A DNA stretch of 64,000 nt from Herbiconiux oxytropis (GCF_024979315.1 NZ_JANLCK010000009.1:62001-126000), one strand, 5' to 3'. Positions 8,129 through 17,174 are shown, counted from the first letter of the stretch. Notes: generated by a model from the sequence alone, not told the origin. Made by a program: numbers and translations.

Positions 8129-9055
8129 TCACCCCAGCAGCGGCAGCCCCAGGTCCCGCGGCCCCTTCGACTTCGTGCTGACGGCGAGCCAGACCACGAG
8201 AGCGAGCACGAACGGCGCCATCAGGAACAGGGCGGGCGGGAATCCGTCGCCCACGATCGTCTGACCCACGTACTGCAGCGCATCCGCCGCCCCGAACACG
8301 ACCGCACCGATCATGACCCGAACCGGAAGCCAGCGCGCGAACATCACGAGGGCGAGCACGAGGTAGCCGCGGCCGTTCGTGATGTCGTCGACGAACACGC
8401 CGCCGGACTGCACGAGCACGAGGATGCCGCCGGCGGCCCCCGCGAGAGCGCCGTTCACGAGCATCGCCTGCATCCGCACCCGCAGCACCGGCACGCCCTG
8501 GGCTGAAGCCGCCACCGCGCCGTCTCCGGAGGCGCGCACCGCGAGGCCCCACCGGCTGCGCCAGAGCACCCAGGCCGTCACCGGGACGAGGAGGTAGACG
8601 AGGTAGACGACGGGGCTCTGGTCGAAGAGCACCTCGCCGAGCCAGGGGACGGCCGACAGACCAGGGATGGGCACCGGCGCGAGCAGCGAGGTGTCGGGCG
8701 CAGTCATTCCGCCGGGGAACAGCGTGCGGCGGAACAGGCTCGTGAGACCGAGCACGATGAGGTTGAAACCGATGCCGACCACGACCTGATCTGCCCTCGC
8801 CAGGACGACCATGGCCGCGTAGACGGCGCCGAGCCCGAGACCCACGAACGCTCCGGCGGCGAGCCCCACCAGGGCGTTCCCGCTCACGATCGCACCGGCG
8901 ACCGCGGCGAAGGCCCCGCCGAGCATCAGGCCCTCGATGCCGATCGTGAACAGGCCCGCGCGCTGGGCGAGGGTCTCGCCGAGGCTCGCGAGAAGCAGCG
9001 GAGCCGCCAGGCCGATCACGCTCGACCAGAAGAACACTCCGAGAATCGCGTCCAT
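8129..9055 (-). CDS. BMP/nucleoside-type ABC transporter permease (YufQ-like)
   Basis: A 308-residue polytopic membrane protein of the branched-chain permease superfamily, last of the four-gene importer unit. It has the EGLMLGGAFAAV motif and conserved turns (FGAADALQYVGQTI) typical of YufQ/NupQ partners of BMP-type importers. ATG 9055 lies 1 base after the stop of the other permease. With the upstream permease, ATPase and binding protein it forms a complete importer of the class that takes up nucleosides or similar heterocycles. The island context suggests a heterocyclic substrate rather than an ordinary nucleoside. Confidence 0.9.
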   Translation of the reverse strand: MDAILGVFFWSSVIGLAAPLLLASLGETLAQRAGLFTIGIEGLMLGGAFAAVAGAIVSGNALVGLAAGAFVGLGLGAVYAAMVVLARADQVVVGIGFNLIVLGLTSLFRRTLFPGGMTAPDTSLLAPVPIPGLSAVPWLGEVLFDQSPVVYLVYLLVPVTAWVLWRSRWGLAVRASGDGAVAASAQGVPVLRVRMQAMLVNGALAGAAGGILVLVQSGGVFVDDITNGRGYLVLALVMFARWLPVRVMIGAVVFGAADALQYVGQTIVGDGFPPALFLMAPFVLALVVWLAVSTKSKGPRDLGLPLLG

Positions 9056-9056
9056 G

Positions 9057-10187
9057 TCAGCCCTTCCTCCGCTTCGCCCTGAGCAGCTGCAGACCCGAGA
9101 AGGTCGCGAGCAGCACGATCGGGATGCCCTCCACCACGTAGGCGATCGACACCGGCACCCCCGCGTACTGCTGCAGCAGCGTCGCCGCCGAATAGATGCC
9201 GCCGAAGACGAGCGCCAGCACGGCAGCCCGGAAGGGGCGGAGGCCGGCGAGGAAGGCGATGGCGAGGCCCTCGAAGCCGTAGCCCGGCGAGAAGCCCTGG
9301 ATGAGCCTGAACTGGGTGCCGAGCACCTCATTGGCGCCGGCGAGTCCGGCGATGCCTCCGGACACCACGAGGGCGCCCACCGTGAGAGCCGCGATCGGCA
9401 GTCCCTGGAAGCGGCTCGCTGCCGCGTTCAGCCCCACGCTCCGGAGCTCGAGACCGAGTCGCGTGCGGGAGAGGAACACGGCCACGAGCACCGTGACGAT
9501 GATCGCGAGGATCACTCCCGCATGCAGGCGCGTGCCGAAGAGGGCCGGCAGCTCCGAGGTCTGCGGAACCCGCTCGGACTGGTTGAACGAGCTGTTGACG
9601 GCGCGCAGCGGCCCCTGGATGAGGAAGAGCACGAAGTAGGTCGCGATGAAGTTCAGCAGCAGGGTGACGATCATCTCGTCGGCGCCCCGCCAGAGCTTGA
9701 AGAGCGCCGCGATGCCCGCCCAGAGACCGCCGAAGAGCACGGCGCCCACGAGGGCGGCCGGGATGCCGAGCCAGCCCGGGAGGATCGAGGCGGCGTAGTA
9801 GCCGCCGATGATCGCGCCGAGTGCCCCCATCTGCAGCTGGCCCTCGCCGCCGAGGTTGAACAGTCCCGTGCGGAGCGCGACGATCGCGCCGAGGGCCACG
9901 AACAGGCGCGGAGCGGCGTAGACGAGGGTGTTCACGATGCCGTTGACGGTGCCCACGGTCGCGTCGATCGTCACCAGGGTGGCGAACCAGGGATCGGCTC
10001 CGGTCGACGCGATCAGGACGAGACCGATCGGAGCGCTGATCGCGAACGCCGCCACGAGGCTCACCCACGAGTGGTCGAGCAGCCGCAGCAGCACGGCGGC
10101 GACCTTCGAGCCTCGAGGCAGCTGGAGCCCCTCGGCCGGCGTCGCCGAGGCGGCATCGGCGGGCGGGCGGTGCTTCAACCCGCTCAC
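9057..10187 (-). CDS. BMP/nucleoside-type ABC transporter permease (YufP-like)
   Basis: This 376-residue permease has multiple membrane segments, the NLGGEGQLQMGALGA motif and TLLLNFIATYFVLFLI, both usual for YufP/NupP-type proteins. A hydrophilic N-terminal tail of about 40 residues precedes the first helix. The start GTG 10187 overlaps the stop of the ATPase gene (GTGA), showing coupled translation. It pairs with the 8129-9055 permease to make the membrane channel. Confidence 0.9.
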   Translation of the reverse strand: MSGLKHRPPADAASATPAEGLQLPRGSKVAAVLLRLLDHSWVSLVAAFAISAPIGLVLIASTGADPWFATLVTIDATVGTVNGIVNTLVYAAPRLFVALGAIVALRTGLFNLGGEGQLQMGALGAIIGGYYAASILPGWLGIPAALVGAVLFGGLWAGIAALFKLWRGADEMIVTLLLNFIATYFVLFLIQGPLRAVNSSFNQSERVPQTSELPALFGTRLHAGVILAIIVTVLVAVFLSRTRLGLELRSVGLNAAASRFQGLPIAALTVGALVVSGGIAGLAGANEVLGTQFRLIQGFSPGYGFEGLAIAFLAGLRPFRAAVLALVFGGIYSAATLLQQYAGVPVSIAYVVEGIPIVLLATFSGLQLLRAKRRKG

Positions 10188-11797
10188 GCCGGATCCTCCT
10201 CGGGACGCTTCTCAGGGCTCTGCTCGGGCTCCGAACCGACCATCCAGGCCGTCACCGCGGCCCGGCCCGTGCTCGCGGGCGCCTCGCCCACGATCCGGCC
10301 GCCGAAGAGCACGGCCACGCGGTCCGAGACCGAGAGCACCTCATCGAGGTCCGAGCCGATGAAGACCACGGCGGTGCCGCGGTCGCGGGCGGCGCGGATG
10401 CGGTCGAGCACGGCGCCGGCCGCTCCCGGGTCGAGCCCCCGCGTGGCCTGCGCCACCACGAGCACCCGCGGCCGGCCGCTCAGCGCTCGGGCGAGCACGA
10501 TCTTCTGCTGGTTGCCTCCCGACATGCTGCGCACGGGCGAGGAGGTCGACGCGGTCACGATGCCGTACTCGTCGACGGCAGCCGTGGCATCCTTCTTCAT
10601 CGCCCCGGCCTGCAGGAGGCCGAGCCGGGTGTAGTCGCCCAGGTGATCGAGCACGAGGTTCTCCTCCACGGTGAGATCGAGCACGAGGCCGTCATGATGG
10701 CGGTCCTCGGGCACGACGGCGATACGGTCACGGGGCGGGCGGCCGGTCAGCTGCTCGCCATCGACGGTGATGCGCCCGCCCGGTGAGGCCGCCATGCCGG
10801 CCAGCACCCGCACGAGCTCGCCCTGGCCGTTCCCCTCCACCCCGGCGATGCCGAGGATCTCACCCCCGCCCACCGAGAAGGAGCAGTCGTCGAGGCCGGT
10901 GGAGCCGGGGGCACTCGGGGCGCGGAGGCCCTGCACCTCGAGCACGATGCCTCCGGCGGAACCCGGCCCGCCTGCGGCGCCCGGCCTGCGTGCGGCCGCA
11001 TCGGGGTGAGGCTTCACCGCACCCGTCGCGGCATCCGTCACACCATCGGGAGCAGCGGCGGGCACCAGGTGCCCGAGCACCTCCGCGGTCGTGGTGCGCG
11101 CCGTCGGCGCCGAGAACACGAGCGCGCCGCGGCGCATCACCGAGATCGCGTCGCAGACCGCGAAGACCTCCCGGAGGCGGTGGGTGATCAGCACGATCGA
11201 GCGGCCGGCAGCCGCCATCCGGCGCAGGAGCTCGAAGAACGGCTCGACCTCGCTCGGCGCGAGCACGGCGGTCGGCTCGTCGAGGATGAGGAGCTTCGCG
11301 TCGCGGTGCACGGCCGTGAGGATCTCGACGCGCTGGCGACCCGCGAGGGTGAGCTCCTCGATCCGGTCGTCGGGGTCGATGTCGAGACCGAGCGAGCCGG
11401 CGAGCTCGGCCACGCGGCCGGCGGCGGCGCCCCGATCCCAGCGCACCCGGCGGCCGGGGGTCGCGAGCGAGACGGTCTCGGCCACGGTGAGGGAGGGGAC
11501 GAGCATGTGGTGCTGGTGCACCATCGCGAGTCCTGCGGCGATGGCGTCTGCCGGCCGCACGACGTCGACGGGCGTCCCGTCGACCTCGATGCTCCCCTCG
11601 TCGCGACGGTGCAGTCCGTAGACCACGTTCATGAGGGTGCTCTTGCCCGCGCCGTTCTCGCCGAGCAGCGCGTGCACGCTTCCGGGAGCCACGTCGAGGT
11701 CGACGTCGCGCACGGCGACGACCGGCCCGAAGCTCCGCCGCATCCCGCGGAGCCTCAACCGCGGAGGCGTGTCCGTCGGATCGGTCGGGCCGGTCAT
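10184..11797 (-). CDS. BMP/nucleoside-type ABC transporter ATPase (two ATPase domains)
   Basis: A 537-residue protein with two tandem ATPase domains, the layout of sugar/nucleoside importers. Domain 1 has Walker A GENGAGKST, signature LTLAGRQR and Walker B LLILDEPT. Domain 2 has a degenerate Walker A (GVEGNGQGEL), signature MSGGNQQK and VLVVAQATRGLDPG in place of a Walker B acidic pair. This asymmetry is normal for the class. ATG 11797 is preceded by a weak GGGG. An open frame runs on upstream but overlaps the binding-protein gene and is ignored. Confidence 0.92.
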   Translation of the reverse strand: MTGPTDPTDTPPRLRLRGMRRSFGPVVAVRDVDLDVAPGSVHALLGENGAGKSTLMNVVYGLHRRDEGSIEVDGTPVDVVRPADAIAAGLAMVHQHHMLVPSLTVAETVSLATPGRRVRWDRGAAAGRVAELAGSLGLDIDPDDRIEELTLAGRQRVEILTAVHRDAKLLILDEPTAVLAPSEVEPFFELLRRMAAAGRSIVLITHRLREVFAVCDAISVMRRGALVFSAPTARTTTAEVLGHLVPAAAPDGVTDAATGAVKPHPDAAARRPGAAGGPGSAGGIVLEVQGLRAPSAPGSTGLDDCSFSVGGGEILGIAGVEGNGQGELVRVLAGMAASPGGRITVDGEQLTGRPPRDRIAVVPEDRHHDGLVLDLTVEENLVLDHLGDYTRLGLLQAGAMKKDATAAVDEYGIVTASTSSPVRSMSGGNQQKIVLARALSGRPRVLVVAQATRGLDPGAAGAVLDRIRAARDRGTAVVFIGSDLDEVLSVSDRVAVLFGGRIVGEAPASTGRAAVTAWMVGSEPEQSPEKRPEEDPA

Positions 11798-11811
11798 CTC
11801 GCGATCCCCGC

Positions 11812-12816
11812 TCAGCCGGCCGTGATGCTGCCGTCGGCGAGGCCGTCGAGGGCAGCCTGCGCCTTCTCCTCCACCGACGCGTCGACGTGGTGGAACGGGG
11901 CGAACGAGAACGCCCCTGTGGAGGCGTCCATGGTCACGAGGGTGCCGCCGAGCGTGCCGTCGGCGAACTTGGCTCCGATCTCGTCGTAGGCCGCGGCGAA
12001 GTCGACCATCACGCTCGTCACGACGCTCGGGTACGTGTCGCTCTCGTCGACGTACTCGCCGAGCGACAGGGTGCCCGACTCCTCGGCGGCCTGCTGCACG
12101 CCCTGACCCGCCGAGTCGGCCATGGGCACGAGGAAGTCGGCTCCGGAGGAGACAGCCTGCAGTGCCAGCTGCTTGCCCTTGGCCACGTCGGTGAAGCTGC
12201 CGATCCAGACCTGGCTGACGGAGGCGGCCGGGTTGACCGTGAGGGCGGAGGACTCCAGCAGCTTCATGGTGTCCTCGGACGACGGCAGCTGCTCGCCGCC
12301 GACGGCTGCGATGGCGCCGGTGGGTGAGACGAGGCCGGCCACGACCCCCTGCAGGAAGCCCGCCTGGGTCCAGTCGACCGACCAGGCGCTGTAGTTGGGG
12401 AGGTCCTCCAGGTCGCTCTCGTAGGAGAACAGCGAGAACTCGGTGTCGGGGAACTCGGCCGCCGTCTCCTTCATCGCGGCCGCGTACCCGCTGGAGTGCG
12501 CGATCACGAGGTCGTAGCCCTGCTGGGCGTAGTCGCGCAGCAGGGAGGGGGCCTGCTCGTAGGTGGCCTGCTCCACGTAGGTGCAGTCGAAGCCGTTGGC
12601 GTCGCACATGTCCTGGTAGGCCTCGTAGCCCGCCGGATCCCAGTTGCCCTGGTCGATCGACTGGGTGAACAGCGCGGCGACCCTGGGCGCGGCGCCGTCG
12701 CCTCCGGCGCCCGACGTCGACGAACCCGACCCGGCACCGGTGGCGCCCGTCCCGCAAGCGGTGAGGGCGAGAGCCGCGAAGCCGAGCACGGCCGCGGTGA
12801 AGACCTTTCGTGACAT
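11812..12816 (-). CDS. BMP-family substrate-binding lipoprotein
   Basis: A 334-residue extracellular receptor and first gene of the importer unit. The N-terminus is a lipoprotein signal with lipobox ALTAC and lipidated Cys21. The body shows BMP-family segments: FTQSIDQGNWDPAGYEAYQ, YDLVIAHSSGYAAAMKETA, and WTQAGFLQGVVAGLVS. BMP proteins bind nucleosides, riboflavin or related molecules. ATG 12816 has AAGGAG 8 bases upstream, preferred over an in-frame start 27 bases further up. Operator D covers the region just upstream. Confidence 0.9.
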   Translation of the reverse strand: MSRKVFTAAVLGFAALALTACGTGATGAGSGSSTSGAGGDGAAPRVAALFTQSIDQGNWDPAGYEAYQDMCDANGFDCTYVEQATYEQAPSLLRDYAQQGYDLVIAHSSGYAAAMKETAAEFPDTEFSLFSYESDLEDLPNYSAWSVDWTQAGFLQGVVAGLVSPTGAIAAVGGEQLPSSEDTMKLLESSALTVNPAASVSQVWIGSFTDVAKGKQLALQAVSSGADFLVPMADSAGQGVQQAAEESGTLSLGEYVDESDTYPSVVTSVMVDFAAAYDEIGAKFADGTLGGTLVTMDASTGAFSFAPFHHVDASVEEKAQAALDGLADGSITAG

Positions 12817-12846
12817 GGAGGAGCTCCTTCGTCGGTGGCACATGGT

Positions 12847-12871
12847 TCAGATATTAGATCTGAGATATAAC
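12847..12871. promoter_or_regulatory. AGATCT-type operator D upstream of the BMP importer
   Basis: GATATTAGATC followed by TGAGATATAA forms a near-symmetric site centred on AGATCT at 12856-12861, 31-55 bases upstream of the binding-protein start. It belongs to the same motif family as the other island operators. Confidence 0.6.
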
Positions 12872-12930
12872 CGAGACGATAATGCCGTCCTGTACCGGCG
12901 ACAAGGGATGAATCGTGATGTTCACGGGCC

Positions 12931-12946
12931 GTAACGCGGGGGAAAC
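12931..12946 (+). promoter_or_regulatory. GlnR-like box between the BMP importer and the flavin monooxygenase
   Basis: GTAAC-GCGGGG-GAAAC is an exact match to the GlnR half-site pair gTnAC-N6-GaAAC. A GTTCA sequence lies six bases upstream of the first half, as it does at the 23.17-kb box. It lies between operators D and E, so it could serve both divergent units. Nitrogen control is inferred from the motif. Confidence 0.5.
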
Positions 12947-12964
12947 AATGCAGCCCTAGCGTTT

Positions 12965-12984
12965 GAGATATCAGATCGGATCTG
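12965..12984. promoter_or_regulatory. AGATCT-type operator E upstream of the flavin monooxygenase
   Basis: The site has GATATCAGATC followed by GGATCTG, a variant with a split core. It ends about 7 bases before the AGGAG ribosome binding site of the monooxygenase at 13002. Confidence 0.58.
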
Positions 12985-13001
12985 CGACACCAGGAGAGAT
13001 C

Positions 13002-14312
13002 ATGTCAGGCAGCCCCTTCCACCTCGGCTTCTTCACCGCGTTCGCGCCCGACGAGTGGAACGGCCCGATGGCCTCGGGAGGCGGCGACTTCTGGAACGGC
13101 GACTTCTACGTCGACATCGCGCGCGACCTCGAACGGGCGTGCTTCGACTTCCTGCTCTTCGAGGATGCGATCGCCGTGCCCGACTCCTACGGCGGATCCC
13201 GCGACGTCTATCTCGAGCACGCCTTCGTGGCACCCAAGCACGATCCCGTGCCGCTGACCGCGGTGATCGGGTCGCACACGCGCCACCTCGGCGTGGCCGC
13301 CACGATGTCGACGACCTGGAACCGCCCCTACTCGGTCGCGCGTCTGGCCTCCACGATCGACTCGCTCACCCGAGGCCGCTTCGGCTGGAACCTCGTCACG
13401 ACCGCGGGGGCCGGCATCGCCGAGAACTTCGGCCTCGACTCGTACCCCGGCCACGACGAGCGCTACGAGATCGCCGACGAGGCCGTGACGATCGCGAAGC
13501 AGCTCTGGAACTCCTGGGCCCCGGATGCCGTGGTGCGCGATCACGACACCGGCGTCTACGCCGACCCGGCCAAGGTGCACGAGATCAACCACACGGGGAA
13601 GCACTTCTCCTCGCGGGGCCCGCTCAACACCGTGCGCTCCCCGCAGGGCCAGCCCGTGCTCATCCAGGCCGGATCCTCGCCCGCGGGCCGGGACTTCGCC
13701 GCGAAGCACGCGGAATGCATCGTGGCCACCGAGCGGGGGCCCGAGGCGATGAAGGCGTTCCGGGACGACATCCGGCGCCGGCTCGAGCTGGCCGGCCGGG
13801 AGCCCGACAGCTGCAAGGTGCTGTACCTGGTCACCCCGATCGTCGCACGCACCGATGCCGAGGCGCGTGCGCTCTACGACTCGATCCTCGCCACCGAGCG
13901 CTCCCAGCTCGACATCCTCGCCCGCATGTCGGGCTGGACCGGCCACGACCTCTCGGTCTACGACCTCGACGAGCCCCTCCCCCGCATCCACACGGAGGGC
14001 AGCCAGGGCATCCTCGAGCGGCTCGCCCAGTGGGGAAGCGGCAAGACGCTGCGGCAGTGCGTCGTGGAGATGGGCTTCTCCTCCGACAGCGTCGACCTGA
14101 TCGGTTCGGCCGAGACCGTCGCCGACGAGATGTGCGCGGTCATGGACGAGGTCGGCGGCGACGGCTACCTCATCGAGGCCCCCGGCTTCCAGCCCAGCCG
14201 CGCCTTCGTGCTCTCCATCACCGACGCCCTCGTCCCGGCCCTCCAGCGCCGCGCCCGCGTCCGCACCGCCTACTCTGGCCCCACCCTCCGCGACAACCTC
14301 CTCGCCTTCTAG
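13002..14312 (+). CDS. NtaA/SnaA/DszA-family flavin-dependent monooxygenase (first copy)
   Basis: A 436-residue LLM-fold enzyme of the two-component FMNH2-dependent group. Signature stretches are TIDSLTRGRFGWNLVTT, GPLNTVRSPQGQPVLIQAG and SSPAGRDFAAKHAECI. Family members oxidise nitrilotriacetate, dibenzothiophene sulfone, or N/S-heterocycles with reduced flavin supplied by a separate reductase; no reductase gene is seen in the window. The start is ATG 13002 with AGGAG at 12992, rather than an in-frame TTG inside operator E. It stands alone as a plus-strand unit. Its substrate may be the ring system imported by the neighbouring transporters. Confidence 0.92.
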   Translation: MSGSPFHLGFFTAFAPDEWNGPMASGGGDFWNGDFYVDIARDLERACFDFLLFEDAIAVPDSYGGSRDVYLEHAFVAPKHDPVPLTAVIGSHTRHLGVAATMSTTWNRPYSVARLASTIDSLTRGRFGWNLVTTAGAGIAENFGLDSYPGHDERYEIADEAVTIAKQLWNSWAPDAVVRDHDTGVYADPAKVHEINHTGKHFSSRGPLNTVRSPQGQPVLIQAGSSPAGRDFAAKHAECIVATERGPEAMKAFRDDIRRRLELAGREPDSCKVLYLVTPIVARTDAEARALYDSILATERSQLDILARMSGWTGHDLSVYDLDEPLPRIHTEGSQGILERLAQWGSGKTLRQCVVEMGFSSDSVDLIGSAETVADEMCAVMDEVGGDGYLIEAPGFQPSRAFVLSITDALVPALQRRARVRTAYSGPTLRDNLLAF

Positions 14313-14315
14313 GGT

Positions 14316-14338
14316 TATAGTGATGTTTCCTCATCACT
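14316..14338 (+). promoter_or_regulatory. Promoter -10 and palindromic operator of the TetR-like gene
   Basis: A TATAGT hexamer (14316-14321) overlaps a perfect inverted repeat AGTGATG-N6-CATCACT (14319-14338), 16-35 bases upstream of the GTG start. The layout suits autorepression by the downstream protein. Confidence 0.42.
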
Positions 14339-14353
14339 GCTCCGGAGGTCGAA

Positions 14354-15667
14354 GTGGACTGTTCTGCTCACACGTTCGAGGTGCTGTACCGCGACGACGA
14401 ATGCCTCGAGAGCACCTACCTGGTGCGTGACGCACGAGGCAGGCCGTGCGCCATCGTCGATGCCGAAGCGCAGTTCGCCGGCGACTACTTCGACGATCCG
14501 GAGGCGCACGACGATGGTTGGTTCTCGTTCAGCATCCGCTGGTCGCGCTCGGGAACGGTGGCACCGGGAGGCCTCCGCTCCTGCGATCTGGAGGCGACGA
14601 TCGCCGCCGTCGCGGCCTGGGAGCAGGCGGCATCGTCGGCGGACTCGCCCGTGGCCGCACTGGTGGACGACCACCGGACCGCTCGCGAGCGCGCGGGGCT
14701 GGCCGCGGGGGAGCTCTCCCGATCCACCCGAGTTCCGCTGCAGGAGTCGGCCGATCGACGAGCGCACGATGCGTTTCGGGAGCTCGCGGGCCTGGAGGGA
14801 GAGCTTCGCTCGGCCCTCGAAGCGTTCAGTGTCGCCCGTGGATTGCAGAACTCCCGCCCCGCGAGCGGTCCGAGCACGTTCATGCGAGTGGCGGATGAGG
14901 CCGAGCAGCACATCTGCCGCGCCTCGGTGGTCCAAGCGGCCGTCGACGAGCTGACCCTCTGCGGAGTCGTCGTCGGCCTCCCACAGGGTCTGCTCGCGAG
15001 AGTCGCATCGAAGCTCGGGGTGCCTCCCGCGATGCTGCGGCCGCTCTGGCCGAGCGCCGAGCGCCTCGAAGCCGATGTGCTGATCGCCCTCGCCAAACAG
15101 GGACTCGCGGCGAAGGCCGACGACGACGTCCTCATCTCCGCCTGGAATCACGTGGGTCGCCAGACCTCCCGGCTCGCTGATCCAGAGGAGCGGTGGATCG
15201 TGCTCGACGAGCTCATCGCGCTCCTCACCGTGGAGGCGTTCACCGCGTGGACGGGCTCGACCCCCTGGCGGAACTACGTGGCCTGCACCACGGCGGCGAG
15301 CTCATCCGAGGCGCTGGCCGAGACGCTCCGCGCAGAGATGGCCGAGGCAGAGGAAGCGTTCGCCACCCGCATGGGTGAGTTCTACCGCAACATGCTGCCG
15401 CTGATCGGCTTTCGGCTCTGCCCGGCGCTCCGAGACGACCACCGCGCCTTCGGTGTGCTGCTCCTGGCGGCGATGGAGGGGCTCGGCGTGGTCCGGCACA
15501 GCCTCGCGACCATCGTGGGAGCCTCGTACGGTGAGCAGTCGGACCCGGCCCCGATCGCGTCCTTGGCGGTCGATGCACTGGTGGCGGCACTGCTCGAGCC
15601 CGACCCCGACTACGACTGCCGAGCCGCAGTCTCGCGCCTGACCGAGGGCCTGGTGCTGGTCATCTGA
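14354..15667 (+). CDS. Putative TetR-like regulator with a long N-terminal extension
   Basis: This 437-residue protein is not recognised as a whole. Residues about 190-245 look like a diverged TetR helix-turn-helix (LLARVASKLGVPPAMLRPLW then SAERLEADVLIAL), and the rest to the C-terminus is an all-helical region of TetR effector-domain size. The first about 185 residues are an unassigned domain, starting HTFEVLYRDDECLESTYLV. GTG 14354 follows GGAGG at 14343. A palindrome overlaps the promoter. It does not carry the AGATCT operator of its neighbours and may be an independent insertion in the island. The TetR call is moderate only. Confidence 0.55.
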   Translation: MDCSAHTFEVLYRDDECLESTYLVRDARGRPCAIVDAEAQFAGDYFDDPEAHDDGWFSFSIRWSRSGTVAPGGLRSCDLEATIAAVAAWEQAASSADSPVAALVDDHRTARERAGLAAGELSRSTRVPLQESADRRAHDAFRELAGLEGELRSALEAFSVARGLQNSRPASGPSTFMRVADEAEQHICRASVVQAAVDELTLCGVVVGLPQGLLARVASKLGVPPAMLRPLWPSAERLEADVLIALAKQGLAAKADDDVLISAWNHVGRQTSRLADPEERWIVLDELIALLTVEAFTAWTGSTPWRNYVACTTAASSSEALAETLRAEMAEAEEAFATRMGEFYRNMLPLIGFRLCPALRDDHRAFGVLLLAAMEGLGVVRHSLATIVGASYGEQSDPAPIASLAVDALVAALLEPDPDYDCRAAVSRLTEGLVLVI

Positions 15668-15684
15668 GACAGACTGCCCGCCGG

Positions 15685-17166
15685 TCACCAGTTGCCGGGG
15701 GCGTAGTCCTTGAGGAAGATGCCGAAGAGGTCTTCGCCGGACTCACCGCGCACGATGGGGTCGTAGACGCGCGCGGCGCCGTCGACGAGGTCGAGCGGGG
15801 CGTGGAAGCCCTCTTCGGCGAGGCGGATCTTCGTGGGGTGCGGGCGCTCATCGGTGATCCAACCGGTGTCGACGCTCGTCATCAGGATGCGATCGGTCTC
15901 GAACATCTCGCGCGAGCTCGTGCGGGTGAGCATGTTCACCGCCGCCTTCGCCATGTTGGTGTGCGGATGCCCCGGGCCCTTGTAGCCGCGGCCGAAGACG
16001 CCCTCCATGGCGCTCACGTTCACGATGTAGCGGCGGCGCGCCTCGCTCGCGGCGAGCGCCGGGCGAAGGCGCGAGATCAGCAGGAACGGCGCCGTCGTGT
16101 TCGCCAGCTGCACCTCGAGCATCTCGAGCGGATCGACCTCCTCCACCCGCTGGGTCCACGAGTTGCTGTCGTGGAGATCCGGCAGCAGGCCGCCGGCGTC
16201 GATCGCCGTGCCGGCCGCGAGCCGCTCGAGCGAACTGGAGCCCGGAGCCATCGCCTGCGCCGTGAGCTCGTCGGCCTTCGATGCGGCTGCCGCCAGAATC
16301 GGATGCGCGCTCACCGACTGCGCGAGCGCCTGCGGATGCTGGTCGTTGGTGTGGCCGAAGGTCACGAGCTCCGGCAGGGGCCCGTCCGGCAGCGGGGCGA
16401 GCTCGGCGTCGACGAGCGGCTGGTAGGCGCCGGTGGAGCGCCGCACGGTCTGGGTGGCATTGTTGATGAGGATGTCGAGGGGGCCCGCGGCCGCCACCTC
16501 GTCGGTGAGGCCGATCACCTGCGCGGGGTCGCGCAGGTCGATTCCCACGACCTTGAGGCGGTGGATCCACTCGGCCGAGTCGGGCAGGCTGCTGAACCGG
16601 CGCACGGCGTCGCGCGGGAAGCGCGTGGTGATGGTCGTGTGCGCGCCGTCACGGAGGAGACGGAGCGCGATGTGCATGCCGATCTTCGCGCGACCGCCCG
16701 TGAGGAGCGCTCGCCGGCCGGTGAGATCGGTGCGCGCCTCCCGCTTGGCGTGGCTGAGCGCGGCGCACGACGGGCAGAGCTGGTGGTAGAAGGCGTCGAC
16801 GAGCGTGTACGGCTGCTTGCAGATGTAGCACTTGCGCGCCTTGAGGAGCGTGCCGGCCGTGGGCGCCGCGGTCTCGGTGGCCGTGCCGCTGATCGCGATG
16901 CCGCGGGTCTCGTCGTCGATGCGATCCGGGGCCCCCGTGGCCGTCGCCGCCACGACACCCCGATCGGCCTCGGCGATCGCCTGCCGGATCTCCCGACGGC
17001 GCTTGACCTTCACGGCCTTGAACATGTGTGCCGTCGCATGCCGCACCGTCACGAAGTCCGGATGCTCCTCATCCAGCTCCACCATCTGCCGCAGCACCCG
17101 CAGCGTCACCGCCAGCTCCCCCGCATCGATCCGGGGCTCACCGGGCTGAAGATCATCGAAAGGCAC
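15685..17166 (-). CDS. SDR-family oxidoreductase with N-terminal zinc ribbon
   Basis: A 493-residue protein. Residues about 120-150 hold a four-cysteine ribbon (CYICKQPY and LCPSCAA). The short-chain dehydrogenase domain follows: cofactor loop TGGRAKIGMHIALRLL, NNATQ, Ser in VNVSAMEGVF and a YKGPGHPHTNMAKAAVNML segment with the Lys of the catalytic pair; the usual YxxxK Tyr spacing is altered. The start is taken as GTG 17166, 8 bases after the RutA-like stop; no strong ribosome binding site is seen. It is the last gene of the central unit, though it may be a general actinobacterial gene. The substrate is unknown. Confidence 0.75.
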   Translation of the reverse strand: MPFDDLQPGEPRIDAGELAVTLRVLRQMVELDEEHPDFVTVRHATAHMFKAVKVKRRREIRQAIAEADRGVVAATATGAPDRIDDETRGIAISGTATETAAPTAGTLLKARKCYICKQPYTLVDAFYHQLCPSCAALSHAKREARTDLTGRRALLTGGRAKIGMHIALRLLRDGAHTTITTRFPRDAVRRFSSLPDSAEWIHRLKVVGIDLRDPAQVIGLTDEVAAAGPLDILINNATQTVRRSTGAYQPLVDAELAPLPDGPLPELVTFGHTNDQHPQALAQSVSAHPILAAAASKADELTAQAMAPGSSSLERLAAGTAIDAGGLLPDLHDSNSWTQRVEEVDPLEMLEVQLANTTAPFLLISRLRPALAASEARRRYIVNVSAMEGVFGRGYKGPGHPHTNMAKAAVNMLTRTSSREMFETDRILMTSVDTGWITDERPHPTKIRLAEEGFHAPLDLVDGAARVYDPIVRGESGEDLFGIFLKDYAPGNW

Positions 17167-17174
17167 ACATGATC

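Noticed and set aside
11798-12841. Long N-terminal extension of the importer ATPase
   Set aside because: The upstream open frame overlaps the BMP binding-protein gene and has shadow-type composition; the ATPase domain begins soon after ATG 11797.
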